A DNA stretch of 64,000 nucleotides from positions 428,479-492,478 of the forward strand of contig NZ_JAGGJA010000002.1 of the NCBI RefSeq assembly GCF_026229185.1, read 5' to 3'. The notes under the pieces were generated by a model that worked only from the letters and a program-made list of their open reading frames with translations, was not told the origin of the DNA and did no database searches. Position 1 is the stretch's first letter. Each line of letters begins with the position of its first letter. Both the position numbers and the translations under genes were made by a program. Source of the stretch: Fodinibius salsisoli (GTDB taxonomy: Bacteria > Bacteroidota > Rhodothermia > Balneolales > Balneolaceae). Shown in pieces: positions 17,346-25,473 of this stretch.

Positions 17346-17963
17346 ATGAACAGAGATCCGGAAAGTACGCGTACTAAAATCATGAATGCTGCTGAGTCGA
17401 CCATTCTCGACAGAGGGTTTGGCGGAACAACCGTGAATGCTGTCATCGAGCAGGCAGATGTCAGTAAAGGGGCCTTTTTCCATCACTTCTCCAGTAAGGC
17501 CGAACTCGGACGACAGCTGGTACAGCGGTATGCCGATAAAGATACCCAGCACCTCGAACAAACGCTTGTTAAGGCGGAAGGTCTCAGTGATGATCCTTTG
17601 CAGCAACTGCTTATTTTCGTCAAACTTTTTGAGCAAGAAATAGAATCATTGGAGGAACCATTCCCGGGCTGTCTCTTTGCCTCATACCTTCAACAATCGG
17701 AGCTTTTTGATGATAACATTTTAGATATCATTCGAGAATCCATGCTGTTGTGGCGCACCAGAGTTCTTGAGAAACTAAAAACAATTGAAAAGCGCTATTC
17801 TCACCACAACGACGTAGACCTTGAGAGCCTTGCAGACATGCTGATGGTGATATTTGAAGGTTCTTTTGTGTTGTCTCAGTCCCTGAACGAAAACAAAATT
17901 ATTGCCCAACAACTTGCTCACTATCATAACTATCTAAAATTACTGTTTGAAGAAAAACCGTAG
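17346..17963 (+). CDS. TetR/AcrR-family transcriptional regulator
   Basis: 205 residues. The N-terminal TetR helix-turn-helix is clear: TRTKIMNAAESTILDRGFGG TTVNAVIEQADVSKGAFFHH FSSKAELG (residues about 8-55). The C-terminal ligand-binding domain is helical and lacks a recognisable subfamily motif apart from LFEQEIESLEEPFPGCLFAS, reminiscent of the AcrR/YcdC type with a conserved GC. It is divergently transcribed from the methyltransferase at 16061-17149 and flanked by two operator copies, so it most likely represses itself and that gene in response to a small molecule. Convergent with the gene at 18055. Confidence 0.9.
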   Translation: MNRDPESTRTKIMNAAESTILDRGFGGTTVNAVIEQADVSKGAFFHHFSSKAELGRQLVQRYADKDTQHLEQTLVKAEGLSDDPLQQLLIFVKLFEQEIESLEEPFPGCLFASYLQQSELFDDNILDIIRESMLLWRTRVLEKLKTIEKRYSHHNDVDLESLADMLMVIFEGSFVLSQSLNENKIIAQQLAHYHNYLKLLFEEKP

Positions 17964-17988
17964 TTTTTCCCACCTAACCGATCTGAGG

Positions 17989-18035
17989 TTTCAACTAGTT
18001 GAAAATCCCGACTACTCATTCAAGAGTAATCGGGA
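17989..18035. terminator. Likely bidirectional terminator
   Basis: Between two convergent genes. A perfect 16-base palindrome TTTCAACTAGTTGAAA (17989-18004) is followed by a 12-base stem with one mismatch, TCCCGACTACTC at 18006-18017 with GAGTAATCGGGA at 18024-18035. The T tract is weak on both strands, so efficiency is uncertain. Confidence 0.5.
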
Positions 18036-18054
18036 CATTATCCATATATCTATT

Positions 18055-19536
18055 TCAGTAGTTGTTTACTTCCTTAAATAAACGGGTCAACATTACCATC
18101 CCACCGACTAGAAGAAGCAACACCAGTATTCCTGATGCAGATATGGATGATTTATTAGCCAACCATTGCTGCTGCTGATTTCTTTTTTCCAACTTTGCAA
18201 TTCGTGTTTTGAGCTGATTAACATGTGCTAACTTTGTTTGGAAATTCTCAATTTTAGTTTGCTGCTCTTGCAAACCTTTAAGCAACACAGCCGTAAATTT
18301 AGTATAAGATATACCTAGATAGTCCCCTTCGCCCCTATTGACCAGTTCTGGAAACTGCTCTTGTACCTCCTGTGCCAAGAGTCCTATTTGAACATCTTCG
18401 GAATGGTTTAACCTATCTTTAAAGCGATAACGCACCGGATTAATATGCTCTAACTTCTCAAGGACATTGGCTTCCAGCGGCTTAATATTACTCTTTAAAC
18501 GTCGGTCTGAATTTTCTGTAACCGATCCAGCAATAGTCATATCCCCACTATAGTCCAATACAAGTGCATCGGGACCCCCAGACCCATTACCGGCTACAAA
18601 CAAGGTGTTATCTGCAGATGTGTTAGCTTGGTTGAATGTTCCTATTGAAAGTGAATGCTTAGTAGCGGCCGTCGTATGATCACCCAGCGCTACTGAACGA
18701 GTACCTGTAGCCGTCGTTTTAAAGCCCATGGCTACCGATTGTCCTCCATTTGCCTTTGTAAGATGCCCCATCGATATCGCTTCGGGAGCAGTCGCCTCTG
18801 CCATACGACCTGTAGCAATTGAATAATCTGCAGTTGCATGAGTATGTCCACCCAAAGCGACCGAACGTATTCCGGTTGCTTCTGTTTTGAAGCCCATCGC
18901 CACAGACTGGCCACCTTTGGCCGTAGTAATGTGTCCTAATGACACCGCCTCAGGTCCAATGGCTGATGCCCGAAGACCGGAGGCAATGGAATGGTCACCT
19001 CCAGCCGTGGATCTATCTCCCATCGCGGTCGCAATTTCACCCACGGCTCTCGTTTCAAAGCCCATCGAGGTAGCATATTTCCCAATGGCATCAGTACGTC
19101 TTCCCAGTGCTATGGATCCTTCACCCAAGGCTTCCGGTCCTGAACCTAAAGCTGCTGACAGATCACCCTGTGCTTTTGCTGCACCCAGTGCCACAGCATT
19201 CTGGCCGATAGCTTGAGAGACGACCCCAATTGCAACTGCATTTTCTCCGGTAGCTGTTGGGAAAGCACCCAATGCCACAGAAGTAGCTCCTTGACCATCC
19301 AGGTTCCCTAACTTCCCTGCATTGAGCCCTCCACCCTCGTTGAGCACAAATACCGTATCTCCATCAGCATTAACAAATACCTTTAGGGGTGTGGTTTGTG
19401 CATCACTATCCTCTGGGAAGATGAGTAAACTTGCGCTAAGGAACATAAGTACACTAATAAACAATGGAATAGCCGAAACATAAGAATTTGAGTAAGTACT
19501 CGCCTCAGTTGATATATATTGTTTTAACTTTTTCAT
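18055..19536 (-). CDS. YadA-head repeat protein with S74 intramolecular chaperone domain
   Basis: 493 residues. After a signal-like region, residues about 80-290 are a run of 14-residue YadA/Hep_Hag head repeats (AVAIGVVSQAIGQNAVALGA, SVALGGHTHATADYSIATGR and similar), with an internal near-duplicate of SVAMGFKT..ATG.RSVALG. Residues about 335-420 carry the endosialidase-type S74 chaperone: NSDRRLKSNIKPLEANVLEK, QIGLLAQEVQEQFPELV, with the Ser-Asp catalytic dyad expected at the NSD start, followed by a coiled coil (LQEQQTKIENFQTKL..LEKRNQQQQ). The C-terminus has a single hydrophobic segment (ISASGILVLLLLVGGMVMLT) and a short basic tail instead of a YadA beta-barrel anchor. It should form a trimeric fibre that cleaves its own chaperone domain. 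Confidence 0.86.
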   Translation of the reverse strand: MKKLKQYISTEASTYSNSYVSAIPLFISVLMFLSASLLIFPEDSDAQTTPLKVFVNADGDTVFVLNEGGGLNAGKLGNLDGQGATSVALGAFPTATGENAVAIGVVSQAIGQNAVALGAAKAQGDLSAALGSGPEALGEGSIALGRRTDAIGKYATSMGFETRAVGEIATAMGDRSTAGGDHSIASGLRASAIGPEAVSLGHITTAKGGQSVAMGFKTEATGIRSVALGGHTHATADYSIATGRMAEATAPEAISMGHLTKANGGQSVAMGFKTTATGTRSVALGDHTTAATKHSLSIGTFNQANTSADNTLFVAGNGSGGPDALVLDYSGDMTIAGSVTENSDRRLKSNIKPLEANVLEKLEHINPVRYRFKDRLNHSEDVQIGLLAQEVQEQFPELVNRGEGDYLGISYTKFTAVLLKGLQEQQTKIENFQTKLAHVNQLKTRIAKLEKRNQQQQWLANKSSISASGILVLLLLVGGMVMLTRLFKEVNNY

Positions 19537-19686
19537 AACGTTTTCCTCTTTTTGATGAATTGTGATTATCAGTCATTCTATTTTTGGTTCGTGTTTTAGT
19601 GAAAATACTTTTTGTGACTCACCGGAGCAGCCTCCCACAAATCTGGGTATTTTAAAACCAATCCATGCCAAAATGGTTTGCGGTAA

Positions 19687-20511
19687 CTACTCCTCTTGCT
19701 TAAATCCTTTTGTGATGACAAACTCTCCTGGGATATCATAGCTCTGCCCATTTCGGTACTGAGTAATCGAATCCAAATACTCCTGGCAAACCTCCTCTTT
19801 CGTTTGCTCATCAAATTTTTGATAAGCCAGGGCCACGGCTCCACCCAAAAAGGCAGCCGTACAGGCTTGCTTGTCATCCCGGAAGTGTAACTTGTATGAA
19901 AAACGATGATCTTCAATATGCTTAAAACCTACTTTTTCAAAGCTTTGGTGCAGCACCTCTCCAGTTCCTAACTGAAAGAACAGTGGGCAAACCTCAGACT
20001 CCACGCGCTGATCGGTAATGGGAAATATTTCAGCCCATCCGCATTCCTTGCGCGCTCCCCACACCAGCGCCGCTGCACGTCCACCCGGCTTTAGCACTCT
20101 GAACATCTCACTCAACGCCTTTTCTGGATTGGGATAATACATCAGTCCCAGTGAACAGATAACGACATCGAATGAGTTATCGGCTTGCTCAAGCATTTCA
20201 GCATCCATATGCTTAAAATGGACATTTCCAATACCTTTATACTCTGCTCTTGATCGTGCCTTTTCGATCATGCCTTCCGAAAGATCGATACCGGTAACCG
20301 AACCGCCCGGATGAACAATCTCTGCCAACGGAATCGTTACCAAACCTGTACCGCAGGAGATATCCAACACACTTTCTCCTGGCTGTGGATCGGCTTCCGC
20401 CAAGAGGCTTTCCTGGGCCGGCCACAGTTGATCTTGCCAGCCGGTCTCATAATGAGGGGCAGCTCGATCCCATCCATAGCGCTGTATACGTCGTTGAAGA
20501 TCAGGCTTCAT
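19687..20511 (-). CDS. Class I SAM-dependent methyltransferase (UbiE-like)
   Basis: 274 residues. The SAM-binding region is complete: GESVLDISCGTGLVTIPLAE (motif I near residue 50), VTGIDLSEGMIEKARSRAEY, FKHMDAEMLEQADNSFDVVI CSLGLMYYPNPEKALSEMFR VLKPGGRAAALVW. This matches Methyltransf_11/UbiE-type small-molecule methyltransferases. The C-terminal 100 residues resemble the second half of the paralogue at 21766 (LPF..LPL helices, FVITKGFK). It starts the minus-strand block 19.7-22.6 kb together with an OsmC protein and another methyltransferase. Substrate unknown. Confidence 0.85.
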   Translation of the reverse strand: MKPDLQRRIQRYGWDRAAPHYETGWQDQLWPAQESLLAEADPQPGESVLDISCGTGLVTIPLAEIVHPGGSVTGIDLSEGMIEKARSRAEYKGIGNVHFKHMDAEMLEQADNSFDVVICSLGLMYYPNPEKALSEMFRVLKPGGRAAALVWGARKECGWAEIFPITDQRVESEVCPLFFQLGTGEVLHQSFEKVGFKHIEDHRFSYKLHFRDDKQACTAAFLGGAVALAYQKFDEQTKEEVCQEYLDSITQYRNGQSYDIPGEFVITKGFKQEE

Positions 20512-20570
20512 AACAATTAATAATGTTTAATTTTGACTGTATAATTAGTGGTTCTCATGGTTTTATAATC

Positions 20571-20972
20571 TTAAAGTGCTGAAAATACACCATAAACGAG
20601 GATCCCTGCACTGATAAGGACAAGCGGGGTTCCGGCCGACGAAACTTTGTATCCAAGTGACCTTTCTCCGAAGGCATCATCTACACTTTGAAGCCAGTTA
20701 AGTATGAGTCCAAGATCAAATAAGATCACGCCACCGACAAAAAGTGAGGCGATAACCGTCTCGAGCCATGGAACAAGCGTTGAAAAGTCAAATGCAATTG
20801 TTAAAGCCAAAAGCATGCCACCTTGAATGAGTGCTGCAAGGTGTGCAGCCATCAGATACCGCGGTGCTCTTGAGGCTTTCTCCCGTGCTGAGGCTATCGG
20901 GATTCCAAGTAAAAAGCCGTAGGTTAGAATAAGCATACCTCCTATGATGAGTATTTGAGTCGAATTATCCAT
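20571..20972 (-). CDS. Small four-helix membrane protein
   Basis: 133 residues with four predicted transmembrane segments: ILIIGGMLILTYGFLLGIPI, LAALIQGGMLLALTIAFDF, VIASLFVGGVILFDLGLILN and AGTPLVLISAGILVYGVFSA. A polar loop with the conserved-looking text SAREKASRAPRYLMAAHLAA lies after helix 1. I do not recognise the family; the size and topology recall small membrane isomerases such as styrene-oxide isomerase, but I see no diagnostic residues, so this is only a thought. Same strand as its neighbours and probably cotranscribed with them. Confidence 0.75.
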   Translation of the reverse strand: MDNSTQILIIGGMLILTYGFLLGIPIASAREKASRAPRYLMAAHLAALIQGGMLLALTIAFDFSTLVPWLETVIASLFVGGVILFDLGLILNWLQSVDDAFGERSLGYKVSSAGTPLVLISAGILVYGVFSAL

Positions 20973-21044
20973 CGTACCTCCTTTCGATCAGATTCAGGGT
21001 AATATTACAGAAGCTGTCTTCCATATTATCAGCCGTAGTATATC

Positions 21045-21230
21045 TTAGTTATCTTCTGGCTGCATAACTTCGAGCGTCAGGTCGTACAGTGGCTCATTAA
21101 CCTGGTTCATCTTTTTTCCAACTTCCGATGCAAACCCTCCCGACGGCCGGCGTAATTGTTGAGCGATGAATTCAGGATCAGGTTTGGCTTCGGGCGTAGA
21201 CTCAGATGACTGTTTATTATTCCGTTTCAT
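21045..21230 (-). CDS. Short hypothetical protein after OsmC
   Basis: 61 residues, hydrophilic, beginning MKRNNKQSSESTPEAKPDPE and containing RRPSGGFASEVGKKMNQVNE. Its ATG overlaps the stop of the OsmC gene by four bases (ATGA), a sign of translational coupling, which is why I treat it as real. The motif FIAQQLRRPSGG..GKKMN resembles small proteins found next to methyltransferases in several Bacteroidota and Proteobacteria, where a class I methyltransferase or OsmC gene often lies beside it. No known function. Confidence 0.7.
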   Translation of the reverse strand: MKRNNKQSSESTPEAKPDPEFIAQQLRRPSGGFASEVGKKMNQVNEPLYDLTLEVMQPEDN

Positions 21231-21754
21231 GATGTTTTAACTCTTGTTGATGTAATTTCTACTTTCCGTTCAACCGGAATCGGTCGTCTAAAATCATCCA
21301 GTACCGGGCTGCGGGCATCTGCCTTGTTGATCAGCTCCCGAACGGTTTCTTCCGGAGCTGAACTTTCTATCATCACTCGGTACCGCAAGGCTTTAAATCC
21401 GGGCGGATCGTCAGAAAGACCAAACTGCCCCCGGGCATCGAACTCCGATTCCACCTGTACTTCAATATTATCGATGGGAACTTCCATCACTGCGGCTTGT
21501 TGTGCATAACCAATCGCCAGGCAGCTACCCAGTGCAGATCGTTCGAAAATTCCCGGCCCCGGGCCGGCATCATTACCACCTTCGATCTTTCCAACATCAC
21601 AGACCAGGGTTTTTGACCCACTCTCGATTTCACAGGTCGTGCCATCACGAACCCGTACTTTGGTTAATGCCGTACTTTGACCTACCGATGGACGCAATTC
21701 AATGGCCTTTCTATTGCGTTCAAAAGCTTCTTTTATAGTTTGTGGATCTGCCAT
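21227..21754 (-). CDS. OsmC-family protein
   Basis: 175 residues with the OsmC fold signature: FERSALGSCLAIGYAQQAAV (conserved Gly-Ser-Cys, the first redox-active Cys) and LRYRVMIESSAPEETVRELI NKADARSPVLD. The second Cys of peroxidase-active OsmC proteins is not visible; the usual position reads DARSPV, so it may be a non-peroxidatic member. The N-terminal part (TALTKVRVRDGTTCEIESGS KTLVCDVG) is the first beta-sheet. Lies between a methyltransferase (21766) and the small gene at 21045, in one operon. Confidence 0.85.
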   Translation of the reverse strand: MADPQTIKEAFERNRKAIELRPSVGQSTALTKVRVRDGTTCEIESGSKTLVCDVGKIEGGNDAGPGPGIFERSALGSCLAIGYAQQAAVMEVPIDNIEVQVESEFDARGQFGLSDDPPGFKALRYRVMIESSAPEETVRELINKADARSPVLDDFRRPIPVERKVEITSTRVKTS

Positions 21755-21765
21755 AATATGTTCGC

Positions 21766-22569
21766 TTAGTTTTTTAATGCTGCAATAAAATGAGCTGACA
21801 CTGTAAATTTCACCGATCCATCAGGTGCTATAAAATCCTTCAGTTCCATTTCTGACTGGCTAACTATTTGATTGATCTTCTTTTGCTCCAGCGTAATACC
21901 TGCCAGTGGGAACCATCCCTTTACATCGGCAAGAACCATCGTTATGAGATCCGGAAACCGTGCCTCTGCCTCATGGGTTATAATTCCAGATGATGTAATT
22001 CCACAGGCTGCACACAGTGCTTCCAGTTCTTCCACATCACCAAAAGAGAAAGGAAATTGAAGTGCTTTTGCTATTGCCTCTCCCGCAACTTTGGCATACA
22101 CTTTAATGATTCTCTCATAGCCGCTGATATGATCAAGGGAATCAAAAGCGGTAACAACCAGCGGCCCTCCCGGTTTTAATACCCGATACATCTCTTTCAG
22201 TGCTTGTTCTCGGTTTTCAAAAAACATCAGGCCAAACTGGCAAACCACGGCATCAAAAGTGTGGTCCTGCCAGGGAAGATCTTCAGCAATACCCTTATGC
22301 CATTCTATATTTGGACTCAGGCTCTCTGCTACCCTCAACATACCGAGATTTATATCCAGACCAGCAACCTGTCCTTCAGTACTCAGTTTATTGGCCGCAG
22401 CCCTCGCCAAAACGCCGGTTCCACAGGCTACATCTAACAAACGATCGGTGGCATTTAACTGAACTTCATGAAGAACAAGGCTTGTCCACGGTTCAAATAG
22501 CGCCGGAACAAGCAACTTCTGATACCAAGAAGCGGTGCTCTCCATCTGTTGTGTGCTTAGATCAGTCAT
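21766..22569 (-). CDS. Class I SAM-dependent methyltransferase
   Basis: 267 residues. Motif I LLDVACGTGVLARAAANKLS near residue 48, then GLDINLGMLRVAESL, the WHKGIAEDLPWQDHTFDAVV CQFGLMFFENREQALKEMYR VLKPGGPLVV block, and a C-terminal region of helices. This is the Methyltransf_11 type and is similar in layout to the enzyme at 19687, so they are likely related paralogues. First gene of an operon with OsmC (12 bases downstream), the 61-residue protein and the membrane protein. Product unknown. Confidence 0.86.
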   Translation of the reverse strand: MTDLSTQQMESTASWYQKLLVPALFEPWTSLVLHEVQLNATDRLLDVACGTGVLARAAANKLSTEGQVAGLDINLGMLRVAESLSPNIEWHKGIAEDLPWQDHTFDAVVCQFGLMFFENREQALKEMYRVLKPGGPLVVTAFDSLDHISGYERIIKVYAKVAGEAIAKALQFPFSFGDVEELEALCAACGITSSGIITHEAEARFPDLITMVLADVKGWFPLAGITLEQKKINQIVSQSEMELKDFIAPDGSVKFTVSAHFIAALKN

Positions 22570-22650
22570 GTTAGCATTTTATTGATTTATCATAGTTTTA
22601 AAATTATCAGACTGCTTAGAACTCAATACGGTTTCGGGGTTATTTCATTT

Positions 22651-23136
22651 TTATTTACCGGCCTCTGATACAGGCATAGCATCAATAGGGTCTTCGAATG
22701 CGATGAAAAGAATACAGGGTTCATCTGACAGACAGGAAGCTTCATGCGGACGCTCAGCAGGTCCGTAAGCATAGTTACCGGTTTTGATCACTTCTGAATC
22801 TTGCCCGTCATATTTCACCTGCATTTCTCCTGATACTAACACCATACGCTCGGGGGAATGATGCCAGTGGCGAGCTACGGTTGTATTACCCTTCATCTTA
22901 AAAAATATGTCCGTATTGGGTTGTTTAGGATTGCCCTGTAGCACAGCAATACGACAACTTTCAGGCATAAATGCAGGACAAGCCCCCCATTCCAGTGCTT
23001 CGTCATCCATACTCCAGACCATTGCTTTTTGCTCTGCCATACTGTTTTGGCCTTGAGCGGTAGTAACCGAGCAAACGAAAAAAAGAATAATTATAGCTCC
23101 TGTTATGCGTATCAATTGAAGTTTAATAGATATCAT
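22651..23136 (-). CDS. Secreted cupin-domain protein
   Basis: 161 residues. Signal peptide IITGAIIILFFVCSVTTAQG-like (actual text ITGAIIILFFVCSVTTAQ) at the N-terminus. The cupin domain has the metal-site pattern ARHWHHSPERMVLVSGEMQV (HxH...E analogues) and a second half ending YAYGPAERPHEASC, with the final His. Cys residues in EWGACPAFMPESCRIAVL and ASCLSDEPC could form disulfides in the periplasm. This matches exported DUF4437/ChrR-like cupins, whose substrates are unknown. Located between the methyltransferase operon and the FAD-linked oxidase. Confidence 0.82.
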   Translation of the reverse strand: MISIKLQLIRITGAIIILFFVCSVTTAQGQNSMAEQKAMVWSMDDEALEWGACPAFMPESCRIAVLQGNPKQPNTDIFFKMKGNTTVARHWHHSPERMVLVSGEMQVKYDGQDSEVIKTGNYAYGPAERPHEASCLSDEPCILFIAFEDPIDAMPVSEAGK

Positions 23137-23215
23137 AATGTTTTTATGTCTTGAGTTAAGTGTATATTTCTCTGCTTGATCTGCACTTAAAATTATTAAT
23201 TATCATGGCTGCGAC

Positions 23216-23255
23216 GGAGTTGGACTCCGGAGCTATCCTCCGGGAGTACAACTCC
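23216..23255. repeat. Imperfect 15-base-pair palindrome
   Basis: GGAGTTGGACTCCGG (23217-23231) pairs with CCGGGAGTACAACTCC (about 23240-23255) with one bulge, giving a strong hairpin just downstream of the FAD-oxidase stop codon region (23271) and upstream of the cupin start. It could be a terminator for the oxidase gene, although no T tract follows. Confidence 0.6.
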
Positions 23256-23270
23256 CTCAGAGCTTCGCTT

Positions 23271-24686
23271 TTAGTTGTTTGGCTTAATATTCTGATTTAC
23301 CCGGAATAGGTTATCCGGATCATATTCGGATTTTATTTTCTGTAACCGTTCATAGTTATCACCATAGGTTGCATGAATGCGATCCTCACCCTCCTCCATC
23401 ATAAAATTGATGTAGGCCGCGCCTGCGCTATGTGGATGAATAGCCTCCCAGTAGTCTCGGGACCAATCGGTAATTTTTTCATTATCAGCAGGGTCATCCG
23501 TTACCCCTGCAATAACCATTGACCAGTTTGCATCGCGATAACTCCAGGCGGTTTCGTCAGTCGCTGTCTCATGCACCGCTCCATTGATTGGATACAGGTG
23601 CATGGTGGAATGCGAGGTCGGTACTTCGGCAAACCTGAGGTGCTCACTGATCGCTTCGTCGGTGAGTTCACGAACAAAATCCCCCTTCCAGTACCACTGC
23701 AGTCCGGGTGGGTAGAGTCCGTCAAACATGGATTGTAGTGCTGGATAGGGCATGGCACCAATATGCTCGAATAATGGTTTTTCAATATTTCTGGCAGTTT
23801 CAAGATAGGGCTTGGCATCTTCTTCGGATGAAGTAAAACACCACATCAACCCACATACTTTACGTCCATGAATTTCAGGTGGAAAGGGATCTCCGGGTAC
23901 TTCAGCCGTTAAGAAAAAAGCATATACGTCTTTGGGCAACTCCGGCAGCCAATCCCTATACCAGCGCATCATCTTTTCAGTCTGATCGATGGGCCAGAAC
24001 ATCGGTCCGGCAACGACATTATTGACAGGATGCAGCTTATATTTAAAGGAAGTGACCACTCCAAAATTGCCGCCGCCGCCACGCAGCGCCCAGAACAAAT
24101 CAGAGTGATGTTCTTCATTAGCTGTAACAAAGCTTCCGTCGGCCAAGACGACGTCGGCTTCAATGAGATTATCTACGGTTAGGCCATATTTTCTTGTGAG
24201 ATAACCATGTCCGCCGCCCAGCGTTAAGCCAGCGATACCCGTGGTTGAAATGATGCCGCTGACGGTTGCCATTCCAAATTGGTTGGTGGCATGATCCACA
24301 TCGCCCCAGGTGCAGCCTGCTTCTGCCCGAACGGTTTGCTCCTCTGTGTTTACACGGATACCATTCATTTCCGAGAGATCAATCACCAAACCGTCATTGG
24401 CTAACGCTAAACCAGGACCGTTATGGCCGCCGCCGCGAATAGCTGTCATTAAATTATGTTCGCGTGCAAAATCCACGCAGGTAATCACATCCGCCACATT
24501 GCTGCAATAAACAATAAGGGCGGGCTGCTTATCGATCATCCCGTTATAGATTGTTCGTGCTTCGTTATAATTCTCATCCTGCGATGTTACAACTTTCCCT
24601 CTAATTTGATTTTTAAAGGTCTCGAACTCTTCTCCATCAAGTACTTGTTTCTCCCCATTCATTAATGCTGTTTTTACTGTTTTCAT
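23271..24686 (-). CDS. FAD-linked oxidoreductase (BBE-like, PCMH fold)
   Basis: 471 residues. The FAD-binding PCMH domain is clear: PALIVYCSNVADVITCVDFA, the flavinylation motif MTAIRGGGHNGPGLALANDG with a His for covalent FAD, AGCTWGDVDHATNQFGMAT, TGIAGLTLGGGHGYLTRKYG and VVLADGSFVTANEEHHSDLF WALRGGGGNFGVV. The C-terminal BBE tail ends AAYINFMMEEGEDRIHATYG DNYERLQKIKSEYDPDNLFR, with the Trp-rich substrate domain between. The Cys that makes a second covalent bond in bicovalent members is replaced by Gly in my reading (STTGIAG), so monocovalent FAD is expected. Such enzymes oxidise sugars or secondary metabolites. Starts MKTVKTALMNGEKQVLDGEE. Confidence 0.9.
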   Translation of the reverse strand: MKTVKTALMNGEKQVLDGEEFETFKNQIRGKVVTSQDENYNEARTIYNGMIDKQPALIVYCSNVADVITCVDFAREHNLMTAIRGGGHNGPGLALANDGLVIDLSEMNGIRVNTEEQTVRAEAGCTWGDVDHATNQFGMATVSGIISTTGIAGLTLGGGHGYLTRKYGLTVDNLIEADVVLADGSFVTANEEHHSDLFWALRGGGGNFGVVTSFKYKLHPVNNVVAGPMFWPIDQTEKMMRWYRDWLPELPKDVYAFFLTAEVPGDPFPPEIHGRKVCGLMWCFTSSEEDAKPYLETARNIEKPLFEHIGAMPYPALQSMFDGLYPPGLQWYWKGDFVRELTDEAISEHLRFAEVPTSHSTMHLYPINGAVHETATDETAWSYRDANWSMVIAGVTDDPADNEKITDWSRDYWEAIHPHSAGAAYINFMMEEGEDRIHATYGDNYERLQKIKSEYDPDNLFRVNQNIKPNN

Positions 24687-24718
24687 CTCTTTGTCTATTT
24701 ATTTTATTATGGTTTTTA

Positions 24719-25222
24719 TCAATTTAGTCTAATCCCTACCAATAGTGAATCACGGCCTACAAATATCCTATTTATCTCAGGAAGCCTGGGACTTGTATTT
24801 GCCATTTCTGATACGTCACCCTGTTTAAATACTGCATTGTCGGTCCCCTCCTCTAATCTAAATAGGCTAATCACACAAAAGGCGTCGCCCTCCGCTTCGC
24901 CGGTGCCATTCCCTTCGGCATCCACGGTAAACACATCAGAATTCGTTGATTCCCACTCCCAACTCCAATCATCGCTGAGGTCATTAAGCGGAATTTGGTC
25001 TCCAGATTCTGTCAGCGCGTATCCCGTAAACTTTACCGTCTCTCCTGCTTCTATCGTAGCCTCATCATCGGATCCCTCCAGCAATATGAGTGCATCCGTA
25101 ATTTGTGGATCCGGCTCTTCGGTACTTGTACTATTATCACATCCTATTAGTATTAAACATGCCAAAGCAACTATGCTCAATGCGTTTCCAAATTGTCTGA
25201 AGGAAATTTTTCTATACCTCAT
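24719..25222 (-). CDS. Hypothetical lipoprotein with Ig-like (Big_2) domain
   Basis: 167 residues with a signal peptide and lipobox LILIGC (Cys about residue 28). A DPQITDALILLEGSDDEATI EAGETVKFTGYALTESGDQI stretch looks like a bacterial Ig-like/Big_2 strand pattern with a W residue pair (DDWSWEWESTNSDVFTVDAE GNGTGEAEGDAF), and the C-terminal part contains RLPEINRIFVGRDSLLVGIR. No enzyme function is suggested. Short intergenic distances make cotranscription with the upstream FAD-oxidase gene possible but not proven. Confidence 0.7.
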   Translation of the reverse strand: MRYRKISFRQFGNALSIVALACLILIGCDNSTSTEEPDPQITDALILLEGSDDEATIEAGETVKFTGYALTESGDQIPLNDLSDDWSWEWESTNSDVFTVDAEGNGTGEAEGDAFCVISLFRLEEGTDNAVFKQGDVSEMANTSPRLPEINRIFVGRDSLLVGIRLN

Positions 25223-25473
25223 AGTGATTAATCCCTATTTTCATTAATCTTTTGGTGAATAGTATTGATACTGCAAGAAATAACTCTTGAATTCTTTCAA
25301 AATCTACCACAGACCTTCAGAAGGGACAAATATCAGGGGGTCAACAATGAGTGCACAATGGGGGTTGAACACGTAAACAAGAGGTAAGCAAGGTGGTAAA
25401 AGAGGAAAATACCGTGCGTGGAGCTGAAATAAGGTATCGCAGAAAAAATATCGAATTTAGAGCTGATTCTTCT

